Shown piece after piece: positions 50,896 through 60,821 of a DNA stretch of 64,000 bases; positions within the stretch are counted from its first letter, which is position 1; each line of letters starts with the position of its first letter. The stretch lies in assembly GCF_900143095.1 (NCBI RefSeq), contig NZ_FRDA01000006.1, positions 31,019 to 95,018 on the forward strand, in the 5' to 3' direction. Below the pieces are notes generated by a model. That model saw only the letters and a program-made list of their open reading frames with translations. It ran no database searches and was not told the DNA's origin. Source of the stretch: Pseudomonas asturiensis. Lineage in GTDB: Bacteria; Pseudomonadota; Gammaproteobacteria; Pseudomonadales; Pseudomonadaceae. The position numbers and the translations under genes are program-made.

Positions 50896-52544
50896 CCTCA
50901 AGCCGCAGCCGTGACATCGCCCTGCTGTTGCTGGCGTTTGTCGTCGCCTGCCTGTTGCCGCTTGGCTCGCACGGGCTGTGGATTCCCGATGAGACACGCT
51001 ACGCGCAGATCAGCCAGGAAATGCTCCGCACCGGACAGTGGGCTGCGCCGCACTTCATGGGCGTGCGTTACTTCGAAAAACCCGCCGCCGGTTACTGGTT
51101 GATCGCCGCCGGGCAGGCACTTTTTGGCGAGAACCTGTTCGGCGTGCGCATAGCTTCGGCGTTGAGCACTGGCCTGAGCGCCTGGCTGGCCTGGCTGATT
51201 GCCTCATGGATATGGAACGACCGGCGCAAAAGCTTCGCCAGTGCGCTGCTGTTCATGAGCTTTGGCTTCGTTGCCGGGCAAGCGGGTTATTGCAACCTGG
51301 ATCCGCAGTTCACGCTGTGGGTCAACCTGTCACTGGTGGCGTTCTGGTATGCGGCTCACAGCAGCGGCCGCGCACGAGTGGGCGCGTGGATGGTGCTGGG
51401 GCTGGCCTGTGGCATGGGTTTCATGACCAAGGGATTTCTGGCCTGGGCGCTGCCGGTGCTCATTACCGTGCCTTACATGCTGTGGCAGAAACGCCTGCTC
51501 GAACTGATCCGCTATGGCCTGCTCGCGGTGGCGGTCGCCATTGCCGTGTGTCTGCCGTGGGTGCTGACGGTTCATGACCAGGAGCCCGATTACTGGCGCT
51601 TTTTCTTCTGGCACGAGCATGTTCGCCGTTTCGCAGGGGAAGATGCCCAGCATGCCCAGCCCGTATGGTTCTACCTGCCCACGCTGATACTCGCTACCCT
51701 GCCCTGGGCGCTGTTGCTACCCATAACGTTCAGGCAGGCCTGGCAGCAGAGAAGCCGGCCGGCCATCGGTTTTCTGCTGATGTGGACCCTTCTGCCGCTG
51801 ATCTTTCTGAGCCTGAGCAGAGGCAAGCTGCCCACCTACATCCTGCCGTGCCTGCTGCCATTGGCACTGCTGATGGCCGACGCGCTGGTCGAACGGCTCA
51901 AGCACGGCCCTGTCACGGCCTTGCGCCTCAATGGCTGGGCAAATGCCACCGCCGCGCTCGTCGGCCTGGTGGCGCTGCTGTACTTGCAATGGAAGGACCC
52001 AATCTACGCCCACGAACCGATGCACCTGCTGCTGGCCATCAGTGTGCTGACGGCCTGGATCCTGACGAATGCGCTGCAAGGCCTGCGTCCGCAGTCGTTG
52101 TGGGCGATGCCCGCAGCAGGCAGTCTGCTGTTGGTGGCGTTGTTGCCTGCGGCGCTGCCTTACAGCCTGGTATATGACAAAACGCCCGACCAGTTCGTCG
52201 CCCGGCATTACTCGGCGCTGGTCGCCAGCCAGTCGCTACTGAGCAATGACCTGGGGGCGGCCTCGGCCCTGGCATGGCGGCTCAAACGTTCGGACGTCAC
52301 CTTATTCAATACCTGGGGCGAGCTGAAATACGGCCTCGACTACCCGGATGCCAGCCAGCGCCAGGTCAGCTTGAAGGGCATTGATGCATGGATGAGCGAA
52401 GCCCGGCGTCACGGCCAGGTCGGCGTGATCATGCGCGGTGACGGAAAAGAAGAATTGCGCGAGCTCAATGCGCTGCCCAAAGACGGCACGCGTTATGTAG
52501 AAGGCGATCTGGTCATCGTGATCTACGGGCAGTCAGGGTCATGA
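50892..52544 (+). CDS. arnT: Undecaprenyl-phosphate L-Ara4N:lipid A transferase
   Basis: 550-aa inner membrane GT83 transferase that moves L-Ara4N from undecaprenyl phosphate to lipid A phosphates on the periplasmic face. A dozen or so hydrophobic segments alternate along the protein. The conserved first periplasmic loop reads [15 protein letters not shown], followed by [11 protein letters not shown]-terminal about 150 residues form a periplasmic domain. Coupled to arnD and arnE by 4-nt overlaps. Confidence 0.94.
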   Translation: MTSSRSRDIALLLLAFVVACLLPLGSHGLWIPDETRYAQISQEMLRTGQWAAPHFMGVRYFEKPAAGYWLIAAGQALFGENLFGVRIASALSTGLSAWLAWLIASWIWNDRRKSFASALLFMSFGFVAGQAGYCNLDPQFTLWVNLSLVAFWYAAHSSGRARVGAWMVLGLACGMGFMTKGFLAWALPVLITVPYMLWQKRLLELIRYGLLAVAVAIAVCLPWVLTVHDQEPDYWRFFFWHEHVRRFAGEDAQHAQPVWFYLPTLILATLPWALLLPITFRQAWQQRSRPAIGFLLMWTLLPLIFLSLSRGKLPTYILPCLLPLALLMADALVERLKHGPVTALRLNGWANATAALVGLVALLYLQWKDPIYAHEPMHLLLAISVLTAWILTNALQGLRPQSLWAMPAAGSLLLVALLPAALPYSLVYDKTPDQFVARHYSALVASQSLLSNDLGAASALAWRLKRSDVTLFNTWGELKYGLDYPDASQRQVSLKGIDAWMSEARRHGQVGVIMRGDGKEELRELNALPKDGTRYVEGDLVIVIYGQSGS

Positions 52545-52885
52545 CGTGGCTATTGCTGCTCGCCGCCTGCCTGCTGACCTGCCTGGGCCAGATTGCCCAG
52601 AAACTCGCGGTCGAACGCTGGCGGGGTCAGTTTCCCGGCCTGCTGGCGGCGGCGCGCTCGGCCTGGCTATGGCTCGCGGTGTCGTGCCTGGGCCTTGGGT
52701 TGCTGGTCTGGCTGATGGTGTTGCAGCGCATGGACGTCGGCGTTGCGTACCCGATGCTGGGCCTGAATTTCGTACTGATCACCCTGACCGGCCGGTACCT
52801 GTTCAACGAGCCGGTCGACCAGCGGCACTGGCTGGGCGTGATCCTGATTCTGGCGGGCGTCGTTCTGTTGGGGCGTCAGGCATGA
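52541..52885 (+). CDS. arnE: Ara4N-undecaprenyl-phosphate flippase subunit ArnE
   Basis: 114-aa SMR-like membrane protein with four predicted transmembrane segments; with ArnF it flips the lipid-linked aminoarabinose to the periplasmic side. The C-terminal [15 protein letters not shown] segment and [15 protein letters not shown] are typical. Starts within the arnT stop. Confidence 0.9.
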   Translation: MTWLLLLAACLLTCLGQIAQKLAVERWRGQFPGLLAAARSAWLWLAVSCLGLGLLVWLMVLQRMDVGVAYPMLGLNFVLITLTGRYLFNEPVDQRHWLGVILILAGVVLLGRQA

Positions 52886-53313
52886 TCCGCCCGGGTGTGA
52901 TGCTGGCCCTTGGCAGCGTGATGCTGGTCAGCGCCGCGCAACTGGGCATGCGCTGGGGCATGAGTCGCCTGCCCTCGCCTTCAGGATTGATCGAGACTCA
53001 GGGTCTGGCGCTGCTTGATTGGCACGCCATGGTTGTCATTTTCGCTTCAATAGGGGCCTATGCGCTGTCGATGCTGCTGTGGCTGCTGGCCCTGCGCCGT
53101 TTGCCCCTGAGCCGTGCCTATTCGTTACTGAGCATCAGCTACGTGCTGGTGTACCTGCTGGCCGCTGGCCTGCCGTTTTTCCATGAGACGTTCACGGTAT
53201 CGAAAACTGTGGGTGTCATCCTGATCGTGATGGGGGTTCTGACCATCAACCTTCGGCGCATTTCTCGCACTTCTCTGCAGGGTTCTTTCCATGAAAATCA
53301 GCGTTTTCGGTAG
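52882..53313 (+). CDS. arnF: Ara4N-undecaprenyl-phosphate flippase subunit ArnF
   Basis: 143-aa SMR-like membrane protein, partner of ArnE, four hydrophobic segments. The motif [19 protein letters not shown] is characteristic. The ATG at 52882 overlaps the arnE stop (ATGA); the longer open frame inside arnE is not used. The tail overlaps the ugd start by 23 nt. Confidence 0.9.
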   Translation: MIRPGVMLALGSVMLVSAAQLGMRWGMSRLPSPSGLIETQGLALLDWHAMVVIFASIGAYALSMLLWLLALRRLPLSRAYSLLSISYVLVYLLAAGLPFFHETFTVSKTVGVILIVMGVLTINLRRISRTSLQGSFHENQRFR

Positions 53314-54685
53314 CGGATATGTCGGTCTGGTACAAGCAGCAGTGCTTGCCGAAGTGGGTCATGACGTTGTGTGCATGGACATCGATCAGGCCAAGGTCGA
53401 TCAATTGAGCCAGGGTCAGGTGCACATCTACGAGCCAGGACTGGCCAATCTGGTACGCGAAAACCTTGACCATAAACGCCTGCATTTCACCAGCGACGAA
53501 CAAATGGCCGTCGAACATGCCGAGGTGCTGTTCATCGCCGTCGGCACGCCGTCCTGCGAGGATGGATCAGCGGACATGCGCAGCTTCTTCGCGGTCGGCG
53601 AGAGCATTGCCCGGCACCGTAGCGAACCGCTGATCATCGTGGAAAAATCCACCGTGCCGGTGGGCAGTGGTGACGCGCTGCGTGCGCATCTCGACAAGGC
53701 CCTGCGCCAGGCCGGACGCCTGTTGCAATTCGATATCGTCTCCAACCCGGAATTTCTCAAGGAAGGCTCGGCCGTCAACGACTGCCGTCGCCCGGACCGC
53801 ATTGTCATCGGCTGCGAAAACGAAGCGGTGCGCAAGGTCATGCGTGAACTGTACGCGCCGTTCAACCGTAACCACGACCGCATCATGTTCATGGACCTGC
53901 GCAGCGCCGAACTGACCAAATACGCGGCCAACTGCATGCTCGCAACCAAGATCAGCTTCATCAACCAGATCGCCGAGCTGGCCGAGCACCTGGGCGCGGA
54001 TGTCGAGGCGGTGCGGCTGGGGATCGGTGCCGACTCGCGCATCGGCTATGACTTCATCTATCCCGGCTGCGGCTATGGCGGCTCCTGTTTTGGCAAGGAC
54101 ATCCGGGCCTTGATCCACAGTGCCCGTGAGGCCAATTGCTCCAACGACCTGCTGTCAGTGGTCGAGGCCATCAACGAGCGGCAGAAGAACAAGCTGTTCG
54201 AGCGGATCAACGCGTTCTACAAGGGAGATTTGCGCGGCAAGACTTTCGCGCTGTGGGGCCTTGCGTTCAAGCCCAATACCGACGACATGCGCGATGCGCC
54301 CAGCAGGGTCTTGATGGAAGCCCTGTGGGCAGCGGGAGCGACTGTGCGTGCGTTTGACCCAGAAGCCATGCAGGAAACCCAGCGAATCTACGGCTATCGC
54401 AAGGACCTGGTGTTGATGGGAACACCGGAATCGACACTCAACGACGCCGATGCGTTGATCATCTGCACCGAGTGGCAGCAGTTCAAGGCACCCGATTTCG
54501 ACCTGATCCAGCAACGGCTCGGCGCGCCGGTGATTTTTGACGGGCGCAATCTGTATGACACCGAACGCCTGTCAAAAAGCGGCTTCCACTACTTCCCTAT
54601 CGGCCGGGGCGAATCGTGCGAGCTGCCGATTCCGCAGAAACAATGGGCACCTGTGCAACCGGTCGTCACTCGTCAGACGGTCTGA
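53291..54685 (+). CDS. ugd: UDP-glucose 6-dehydrogenase
   Basis: 464-aa enzyme making UDP-glucuronate, the precursor for ArnA. The NAD-binding start is [17 protein letters not shown] and the catalytic Cys is in YGGSCFGKD near residue 260. It is the last gene of the arn operon, so substrate supply and use are co-expressed. Its 3' end is 2 nt from the convergent ArnT-like gene, with no obvious terminator between. Confidence 0.94.
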   Translation: MKISVFGSGYVGLVQAAVLAEVGHDVVCMDIDQAKVDQLSQGQVHIYEPGLANLVRENLDHKRLHFTSDEQMAVEHAEVLFIAVGTPSCEDGSADMRSFFAVGESIARHRSEPLIIVEKSTVPVGSGDALRAHLDKALRQAGRLLQFDIVSNPEFLKEGSAVNDCRRPDRIVIGCENEAVRKVMRELYAPFNRNHDRIMFMDLRSAELTKYAANCMLATKISFINQIAELAEHLGADVEAVRLGIGADSRIGYDFIYPGCGYGGSCFGKDIRALIHSAREANCSNDLLSVVEAINERQKNKLFERINAFYKGDLRGKTFALWGLAFKPNTDDMRDAPSRVLMEALWAAGATVRAFDPEAMQETQRIYGYRKDLVLMGTPESTLNDADALIICTEWQQFKAPDFDLIQQRLGAPVIFDGRNLYDTERLSKSGFHYFPIGRGESCELPIPQKQWAPVQPVVTRQTV

Positions 54686-54687
54686 CC

Positions 54688-56166
54688 TCAACGGCCGGCA
54701 CTGGCGGCGTCGTAGCTGACGAAGTAGTAGCTGCGACTGCCGACCTTCACGCATTCCACGGTTTTGAGCGGCGGCTCGGGCTCGATGGTGCGCTCCATGA
54801 TCGCCACGTTACTCGGGTCGCTCATCAGAAAGCGGTTCACGCTTGCATCGCTGTCATAAGCGTCGAGCAGGCTATGAATGTAAAAAGCACTCGCGCCCGA
54901 CAACCGCTCGCTGGGCTGGAACAATGCCACGTGATGCCCCTGAGCCTGCAATGCCTGAACAGCGCCCGCCAACGGCAGGAATGAAAAGTGCCGGTCTTCT
55001 CGTGGCATGAGCCACACCGCTGCCGACAGGTAAGCGGCGACGGTCAGCGCGCCCCCCGTCGCAAGCAAGGCACGTTGATTGCGCACTGCAAACGCGGCAG
55101 CGGACGAGGTTCGGGAATGCGCCTTGAGCCTGGCACCCAACACCCATGCGTACTCCGCTGCGATCACGGCGGCCGCAGGTGCCGATGACATCAGGTAGAC
55201 CATGCGCTTGCTTGATGCCAGCGTCAGCAGCAAAAACTGTGCAGTCAGCCAGAGGCTGAAGAACAGCAAATACCGGTTGGCGAGCAGTTGCTTGCGAAAG
55301 TGCCACAGCCCCAGATACACCAGCAGGTTCCAGGGCATGAACGCTTCAGGCAGCTTGGCGATGTAGTAGTAGAAGGGCTCGTAGTGCCCGGCCTCCTCGA
55401 ACGAGCCACTGAAACGCCCGACGCTGTTGGTCCAGAGCACATCCTTGAGCGACTGCACGCCGCCCTGTCCATACAGGAAATACAGCCAGACCATCAGCGG
55501 TATCAAGCCCAGCAGCGTAAACGCCGCCGGGCGCAGCCAGTCGGCCACGACCAGCCGCCGCTGTTGCAGCGTCTGGCAAACCAGCCAGGCAAAAATCACC
55601 ACGCCCGGCAACGCCAGCCCCAACACGCCTTTACTCAGCGTCGAGATCGCAATACCCAGCGTGAACACCCACCACGGCCACGACGATCGATCGTCTGAAG
55701 GCGTTCGGGTGACGGCATGAACATACATCAGCAAGGCCGTGGTCACACCCAGCGCCAGCAGCGCGTCTTCACCGACCTGGCGCGAATTGCTCCAGAAACC
55801 AGCCGTGGTCGTCAGCAAAAACGCAGCAAGCCAGGCGACCTGCGTCGCACGCCCCATGCGCCTGAGCATGGCGTACAGCAACATCACGCTGAACAGCCCG
55901 GCAAATGCCGATGCCAGTCGCACCGCCCAAGGCTGGGCACCGAACACCCGAATGGCGCTCGCATCGAGCCAGACACTCAACGGAGGCTTCTCCAGAAACG
56001 GCTGACGGCTCAAGGTCGGCGTGACCCAGTTGTCCGTCAGGTGCATTTCCATGGCGATGCCCGCCACGCGCGGCTCCGTCGAACTCTGAAGCTGATGATT
56101 ACCCAGTGCGAAGAAAAACAGCAGGGCACTCAACATCAACAACCACAGCGTGCGCGAAGCCAACAT
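54688..56166 (-). CDS. ArnT-like glycosyltransferase (GT83 family)
   Basis: About 492-aa membrane glycosyltransferase with many hydrophobic segments. The first periplasmic loop STEPRVAGIAMEM and FLEKPPLSVW match the ArnT pattern, with the catalytic-type acidic residue in the loop. It is more divergent than the operon's ArnT and faces the opposite way. The substrate sugar and acceptor are unknown; it could glycosylate lipid A, core or another glycan. The ATG at 56166 is chosen; a GTG 14 codons upstream is possible. Its neighbour is ugd. Confidence 0.8.
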   Translation of the reverse strand: MLASRTLWLLMLSALLFFFALGNHQLQSSTEPRVAGIAMEMHLTDNWVTPTLSRQPFLEKPPLSVWLDASAIRVFGAQPWAVRLASAFAGLFSVMLLYAMLRRMGRATQVAWLAAFLLTTTAGFWSNSRQVGEDALLALGVTTALLMYVHAVTRTPSDDRSSWPWWVFTLGIAISTLSKGVLGLALPGVVIFAWLVCQTLQQRRLVVADWLRPAAFTLLGLIPLMVWLYFLYGQGGVQSLKDVLWTNSVGRFSGSFEEAGHYEPFYYYIAKLPEAFMPWNLLVYLGLWHFRKQLLANRYLLFFSLWLTAQFLLLTLASSKRMVYLMSSAPAAAVIAAEYAWVLGARLKAHSRTSSAAAFAVRNQRALLATGGALTVAAYLSAAVWLMPREDRHFSFLPLAGAVQALQAQGHHVALFQPSERLSGASAFYIHSLLDAYDSDASVNRFLMSDPSNVAIMERTIEPEPPLKTVECVKVGSRSYYFVSYDAASAGR

Positions 56167-56396
56167 TGCAGGTATCCGGGAAGCCAGAAGGACTCGCAGT
56201 ATAAGCACCCGGATCGGCAGGTTTCATGAAACCGAGTGTTACATTCAGGTCTTCAGCGACCTCTTGAAAGCCAGCGTAAAGACCGCCGGGACCGCCCCTT
56301 GAAACATTTCACGGAAACTGTCGAAATGACCCATCGAACCGCCTGACTCGGGGCCGAATTCATCGGCTGGCAGGCGATGTCTTCAGGAGCGTCGGC

Positions 56397-57299
56397 ATGG
56401 CAGAAGATATTTACACGCTGCGCAAACGCTTCGACACGCCCGACACAAGACTCTCGCATCGCGAGCAATCGGCGATGACGGCTGAGGAGCTGGCAGAGGC
56501 GCGTGTTCATGCCTGTGCGAATATTTCAAACCGGATCCAGATCCTGCTTGTGCCCATCCTGGCTGGCAGTCTTGCTCCGTACTTTGTTTTTCTATTGAGC
56601 GTGATCGCCTATGCAAGCGTGTTTTCCACGCGCCACGATATGGACAAAGCCGTAGGCGACTACAGCCCTTGGGTGATCGCCGCCACACCGCTGGTCGTGG
56701 GAAGCTGGGCGCTCTATAGCACCTTGCGCGCCAAATACGACGTAACCGAGCGTTACTGGAAAACCATGCCCGACCAAGGGCTGGTCGACATAGAGCGACA
56801 CACACTGACGTGGGCGATCAACCTGTGGTCCTATTGCTTCGATTCAGACTCCAGCACGATGGACCGCTGGGTCGATGGACAGCTCAAATCAGTGAATGAC
56901 AGTGGTGTCTCGCAATGGCTGCTGGCAAGAACCACTGCGGGCCAGTGGTTGGTACTGCGACACGCCATCGAGGGCGCCATGTGGATAATGCGAGGGCCCG
57001 AAACGCCCGCTGTAAAGCTTCAGCTACACCCCACTCAAGACCTCGCCCTCGCCTTCGCCCCCCGGACCAACCGGTGCCTGAGCAAGCGCTTCTCCGGCAG
57101 CCCCCTGCCTGTTGCACAGACCAGTCTCTGGCTGAGCGACACGCAAGCACAGCATCTGGGCGAAATCGCTCATCACTGGCATTTTTTCTATCCGCAGCGT
57201 TATGGCGTAGTGAGTCAGGAAGACGCTCGATGGATCGATGCGCTGGTCGAACGGGCTCGGCATAACAGGTCGCCGGTTGCCGATTTGCCCGCTTCATGA
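56397..57299 (+). CDS. Unknown membrane protein, paralogue A
   Basis: 300-aa protein I do not recognise. Residues 15-40 share SHREQSAMTAEELAEAR with the next gene. Two transmembrane segments lie near 48-76 and 92-110, then a soluble C-terminal domain of about 190 residues with the blocks RYWKTMPDQGLVD, VSQWLLARTTAGQWLVLRH and FFYPQRYGVVSQEDA. AGGAG precedes the ATG. The next gene is a close paralogue, including part of the upstream DNA. No catalytic motif is evident. Confidence 0.75.
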   Translation: MAEDIYTLRKRFDTPDTRLSHREQSAMTAEELAEARVHACANISNRIQILLVPILAGSLAPYFVFLLSVIAYASVFSTRHDMDKAVGDYSPWVIAATPLVVGSWALYSTLRAKYDVTERYWKTMPDQGLVDIERHTLTWAINLWSYCFDSDSSTMDRWVDGQLKSVNDSGVSQWLLARTTAGQWLVLRHAIEGAMWIMRGPETPAVKLQLHPTQDLALAFAPRTNRCLSKRFSGSPLPVAQTSLWLSDTQAQHLGEIAHHWHFFYPQRYGVVSQEDARWIDALVERARHNRSPVADLPAS

Positions 57300-57401
57300 A
57301 ACCGTGCGCTGGATTTGTCTCTCTCGCGCCTTATTGAAATGTGCCCCGAAGCCAGCCGAACCTGTCGGCTGGCAGACGATGCTCCAGGAGCTTCAGCCGG
57401 C

Positions 57402-58286
57402 ATGGCAGAAAGCGATTACACGCGATACCTACGTTTTTTCACGCCAGACATCAGGCTCAGCCACCGCGAGCAATCGGCGATGACAGCGCAGGAACTGACA
57501 ACGGCGCGCGGTTACGCGCTTGAGCTGAAAAACAACTGGGGGCTGGTTCTGTTCGTACCCGTTCTGTTTCTCGCGGCCCTGCTTGTGGTGCCTGTCGACT
57601 TGTCGACGTTGCTCGGGCTGCCTGCAGGTGTCGATCACATGACTGATCACCCTCAACGCTGGATTCTCGACGTCGCTGCGCTCGTACTGGCCTGCTGGGC
57701 GATGTACAACATCATGCGTGTCAAATGCAGCGTCACGGCCCGTTATTGGAAAACCATGCCCCGGCAAGGCGTGGTTGACCTGGAGCCGCACAGACTGGTC
57801 TCCGCGATCAACCTGTGGTCAGCGTATATCGATTACGACGCCTGTGTGGTGTCTGAATGGGTCGATGGCAAACTCACTACGGTCTGCTACACCGGCGTGT
57901 CGCAATGGCTGCTGGCAAAAACCGCTACCGGCCAGTGGTTGGTATTGCGGCACGCCATAAAGGGCGAGATGCTGAAGGGAAGCCCTGAAGTCCCCACGCA
58001 CGATCTTCAGCTACACCCCACTCAAGACCTCGTATTCGCCTTCGCACCCCGGACCAATCTGTGCCTGGGCAAGCGCTTCGGCGGTAATGCGTTGCCTGTC
58101 GCCCAGTCCGGCCTGTGGTTAAGTGAATCGGAACAACACTATCTAGGCAAAATCGCTCATCACTACGATTTTTTCTACCCGCAGCGTTATAGCGTAGTGA
58201 GTGAGGAAAACGCGGTGTGGATCGAGGCGCTGATTCAAAAGACGCAATGCAGCATCCCGTCGACTGCTGGCAAGAACACAGGCTGA
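57402..58286 (+). CDS. Unknown membrane protein, paralogue B
   Basis: 294-aa protein with the same plan as paralogue A: N-terminal SHREQSAMTAQEL, transmembrane segments near 47-66 and 88-104, and a soluble domain with RYWKTMPRQGVVD, VSQWLLAKTATGQWLVLRH and FFYPQRYSVVSEENA. I start at the ATG at 57402, equivalent to paralogue A's start and with the same AGGAG context, although the frame is open 29 codons earlier. Tail is unrelated. Confidence 0.75.
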   Translation: MAESDYTRYLRFFTPDIRLSHREQSAMTAQELTTARGYALELKNNWGLVLFVPVLFLAALLVVPVDLSTLLGLPAGVDHMTDHPQRWILDVAALVLACWAMYNIMRVKCSVTARYWKTMPRQGVVDLEPHRLVSAINLWSAYIDYDACVVSEWVDGKLTTVCYTGVSQWLLAKTATGQWLVLRHAIKGEMLKGSPEVPTHDLQLHPTQDLVFAFAPRTNLCLGKRFGGNALPVAQSGLWLSESEQHYLGKIAHHYDFFYPQRYSVVSEENAVWIEALIQKTQCSIPSTAGKNTG

Positions 58287-58312
58287 CGCAACATCGAGCC
58301 TCTGAGCTGGAC

Positions 58313-58345
58313 GATGAGCCGAATAGCTCGCACATTCGGCTCATC
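58313..58345. terminator. 12-bp perfect hairpin after paralogue B
   Basis: GATGAGCCGAAT (58313-58324) pairs perfectly with ATTCGGCTCATC (58334-58345). A third copy, TGAGCCGAAT, follows at 58350-58359. There is no T-run. Likely a Rho-independent-like 3' end or a small repeat element. Confidence 0.55.
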
Positions 58346-58382
58346 ACGTGAGCCGAATAGACGTTCTACCTGGCATCACTGA

Positions 58383-58766
58383 CTGTTTCCAACGCAGGAA
58401 ACGTTCGCCTCCAGCAGCGTTCAAGCTGGCCAGTTAAGCGGTGACGAGCCCATGCAGGTGGTTTCCGGTGGCCTTGACAGGCCGACCGTGCATTTTGAAG
58501 CTCCGCCGCGACACCTGCTCGAACCTCAGTTGACTGACTTCCTTGAATGGTTTGCCGCCAGCCGAAAGGATGCGCAACTTGACCCGCTGATCCGCGCAGG
58601 CGTCGCGCATTTCTGGTTCGTCACGCTTCATCCTTTTGACGATGGCAACGGCCGCCTCACCCGAGCCCTCACTGATCTTGCGCTGGCGCAAGGGGAGCAC
58701 CAGGCCGCACGCCTGCCAGGCGGCGGCCGAAGCACGCGTTACCCAATCAACTGGCCGTCGCAGTAA
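58383..58766 (+). pseudogene. Fic-domain protein fragment
   Basis: Remnant of a Fic (AMP-transferase) protein. The active-site motif HPFDDGNGRL is intact, and upstream GDEPMQVVSGG and VHFEAPPRHLLEP match the region before it in the DUF4172-Fic type. The N-terminal half is missing: an in-frame TGA at 58380 precedes the first homologous residues (FPTQETFASS). The C-terminus after ALAQGEH is out of frame (AARLPGGGRSTR). An ATG at 58452 exists, but the product would lack the core Fic helices. Confidence 0.7.
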
Positions 58767-58848
58767 AGAATTCCCGACCCTGTCCGACAGCCTTTCAACC
58801 TCAACACTTTGAAACCCGCAATCGCTCTGCACCTGGAAAGGATTCCAC

Positions 58849-59484
58849 ATGAATTACAGCGCCATGTTTGGCCCGGCCCTGAACCTGCTCATCTGGCTGG
58901 TTCCGGCCGTGCTGTTCGTCTCGTTTCTCAAATCACCCTGGGCGAAGGGGCAGATGGGCGAATTCTGGGTGCGACTGTTCACGCACTGGAAACTGGACAG
59001 GCAGGTCTATCGGCGTCTGCACAACGTCACGCTGGACACCGCCGACGGCACAACGCAGATCGACCATGTGTTTCTCTCGCCTTTCGGCATTTTCGTGCTG
59101 GAAACCAAGAACATGAGTGGCTGGATCTTCGGCAGCGAACTACAACCTCAGTGGACCCAGAAAATCTACCGACGCACCTACCGATTCCAGAACCCGCTCC
59201 GACAGAACTACAAACACCTGAAAGCGCTTGAAGCGACGCTGGGCGTCGGTCTGGAGCACCTTCATTCTGTTGTCAGCTTTGTGGGCGAAAGCACGTTCAA
59301 AACCCGGATGCCGGCCAACGTGACGCAAGGTATCGGTTACATTCGCTACATCCGTTCCTTTCAGCAGCCGGTGTTCAGCGAAGCTGAGGTCGACGCGCTG
59401 ATGCAGACGCTGCAAGGCAAACGACGGGCGCCCACGCGTGCGACACATCGTGAACATGTTCAGAACCTCAAGCGACGCAAGTAA
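58849..59484 (+). CDS. NERD domain protein
   Basis: 211-aa protein with an N-terminal membrane segment (residues 10-27) and a NERD (nuclease-related) domain: GQMGEFWVRLF, TQIDHVFLSPFGIFVLETKNMSG with the acidic catalytic-type residues, and a QNPLRQNYKHL helix. NERD proteins are predicted nucleases of unknown role. GGAAAGGATT precedes the ATG. No partner is obvious; the Fic fragment lies just upstream. Confidence 0.8.
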   Translation: MNYSAMFGPALNLLIWLVPAVLFVSFLKSPWAKGQMGEFWVRLFTHWKLDRQVYRRLHNVTLDTADGTTQIDHVFLSPFGIFVLETKNMSGWIFGSELQPQWTQKIYRRTYRFQNPLRQNYKHLKALEATLGVGLEHLHSVVSFVGESTFKTRMPANVTQGIGYIRYIRSFQQPVFSEAEVDALMQTLQGKRRAPTRATHREHVQNLKRRK

Positions 59485-59602
59485 GGCATTTGGAGCAGTC
59501 CGGCCACCACAAACCAAACCCGTGCGCCACCAAATGTGGCTTACTGGCACTCATCGCCATCCAATCAGGGATCTCTTCCCTACCCTCGCGGTCTTTTAAC
59601 GC

Positions 59603-60670
59603 ATGACGAATTCGCGCTCTGCTTACATACCTTCCTGGCTTCGCCCTGTTCTGCGTCCTTTGCTGGATCCGTATCGCCGTTATCGGCATGCACGATTGAT
59701 CCATGCGGCGCGTATTGCGGTGGGGTTGCTGGTCACCATTCTGCTGACCACCGGCCTCAACCTGCCTCATGGCGAATGGGCGTCGGTGACGATGCTGATC
59801 GTCATCGGCGGCCTGCAGCACCACGGCAACATCGGCAAGAAGTCGGTCGAACGGGCCTACGGCACGCTGATTGGCGCGGGGCTGGGCTTGATCGTGGTCG
59901 TGCAGCAGGGTTATCTGGAAATGCCGCTGCTGACCTACGCGATCATGTCAGTGCTGTGCGGTTTCTTCGCTTATCACGCCATCGGCAAGGGCGGCTATAC
60001 CGCGTTGCTGTCGGCGATCACCCTGTTCATCGTCGCAGGCCATGGCTACAACCCGATCAGCGACGGGCTGTGGCGCACGGTGGATATTCTGATCGGTATC
60101 GCGCTGGCGCTGGCGTTCTCCTTTGCGTTGCCGCTGTATGCCGTGTTTTCGTGGCGCTACAACCTGGCCAGCGGGCTGCGTGATTGCGCCAAGGTGTACG
60201 GGCGGATCGTGCAGGGCCAGCCGGTGACGGCCGATGAGCATTTGAAACTGACTGCAAAGCTCAACGCCACCATGCTGCAACTGCGCTCGCTGCTGCCGTC
60301 GGTGTCCAAGGAAGTGAAGATGTCCATGGTCGAACTGGACGCCATTCAAGGGCATTTCCGCATGTGCCTGAGCACCCTGGAAATCCTTGCGAACATTCGA
60401 CCAGCCAATCTCGACCAGATGGCCGGCGAGCCGCTGAAGGCGTCGCTGGACGGCGAGTATCGACAGATCCGCCGCCAGTTGATCGGCATGGCGCGTGCGC
60501 TGCAGACTGGCGCCACCGAACGGCTGGCGCGCTCTTCGGAAGCCAGCCCTGTGAAACCTGAAGTTCCCGCTGAACTGGTCGGCTATCAATTGATGACTCA
60601 ACAACTGGCGCACAACCTGGACGGCCTGCAGGCCCGCCTGGCCAAGACGGCAAAGCGCTGGAAGTTCTGA
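59603..60670 (+). CDS. FUSC family membrane protein
   Basis: 355-aa protein of the fusaric acid resistance/aromatic acid exporter-like family (FUSC). Six or so hydrophobic segments lie in the N-terminal half (about residues 28-185), including RAYGTLIGAGLGLIVVV and GFFAYHAIGKGGYTALLSAI; a soluble helical C-terminal half follows (about 190-355). Substrate unknown. Stands alone, followed by a REP. Confidence 0.8.
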   Translation: MTNSRSAYIPSWLRPVLRPLLDPYRRYRHARLIHAARIAVGLLVTILLTTGLNLPHGEWASVTMLIVIGGLQHHGNIGKKSVERAYGTLIGAGLGLIVVVQQGYLEMPLLTYAIMSVLCGFFAYHAIGKGGYTALLSAITLFIVAGHGYNPISDGLWRTVDILIGIALALAFSFALPLYAVFSWRYNLASGLRDCAKVYGRIVQGQPVTADEHLKLTAKLNATMLQLRSLLPSVSKEVKMSMVELDAIQGHFRMCLSTLEILANIRPANLDQMAGEPLKASLDGEYRQIRRQLIGMARALQTGATERLARSSEASPVKPEVPAELVGYQLMTQQLAHNLDGLQARLAKTAKRWKF

Positions 60671-60736
60671 TACAACGCTGCCTCACCGCAGGCATGCGAT
60701 TGCGGGAGAAGGTGTCAGGCCAGTTACTGACGGGTT

Positions 60737-60776
60737 GCGTTGAAAAACCCGATCGCCGGCAAGCCGCCTCCCACAA
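60737..60776. repeat. REP element
   Basis: GATCGCCGGCAAGCCGCCTC then CCACA (60751-60775) is the same subfamily as the inverted mates in the 15.4-kb array. It lies between the FUSC gene and the Lrp-type regulator. Confidence 0.8.
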
Positions 60777-60821
60777 AAAGTGTTTCGTCAGTAGCCTGTA
60801 GTTCTTTTGATGGAGAGAGCA

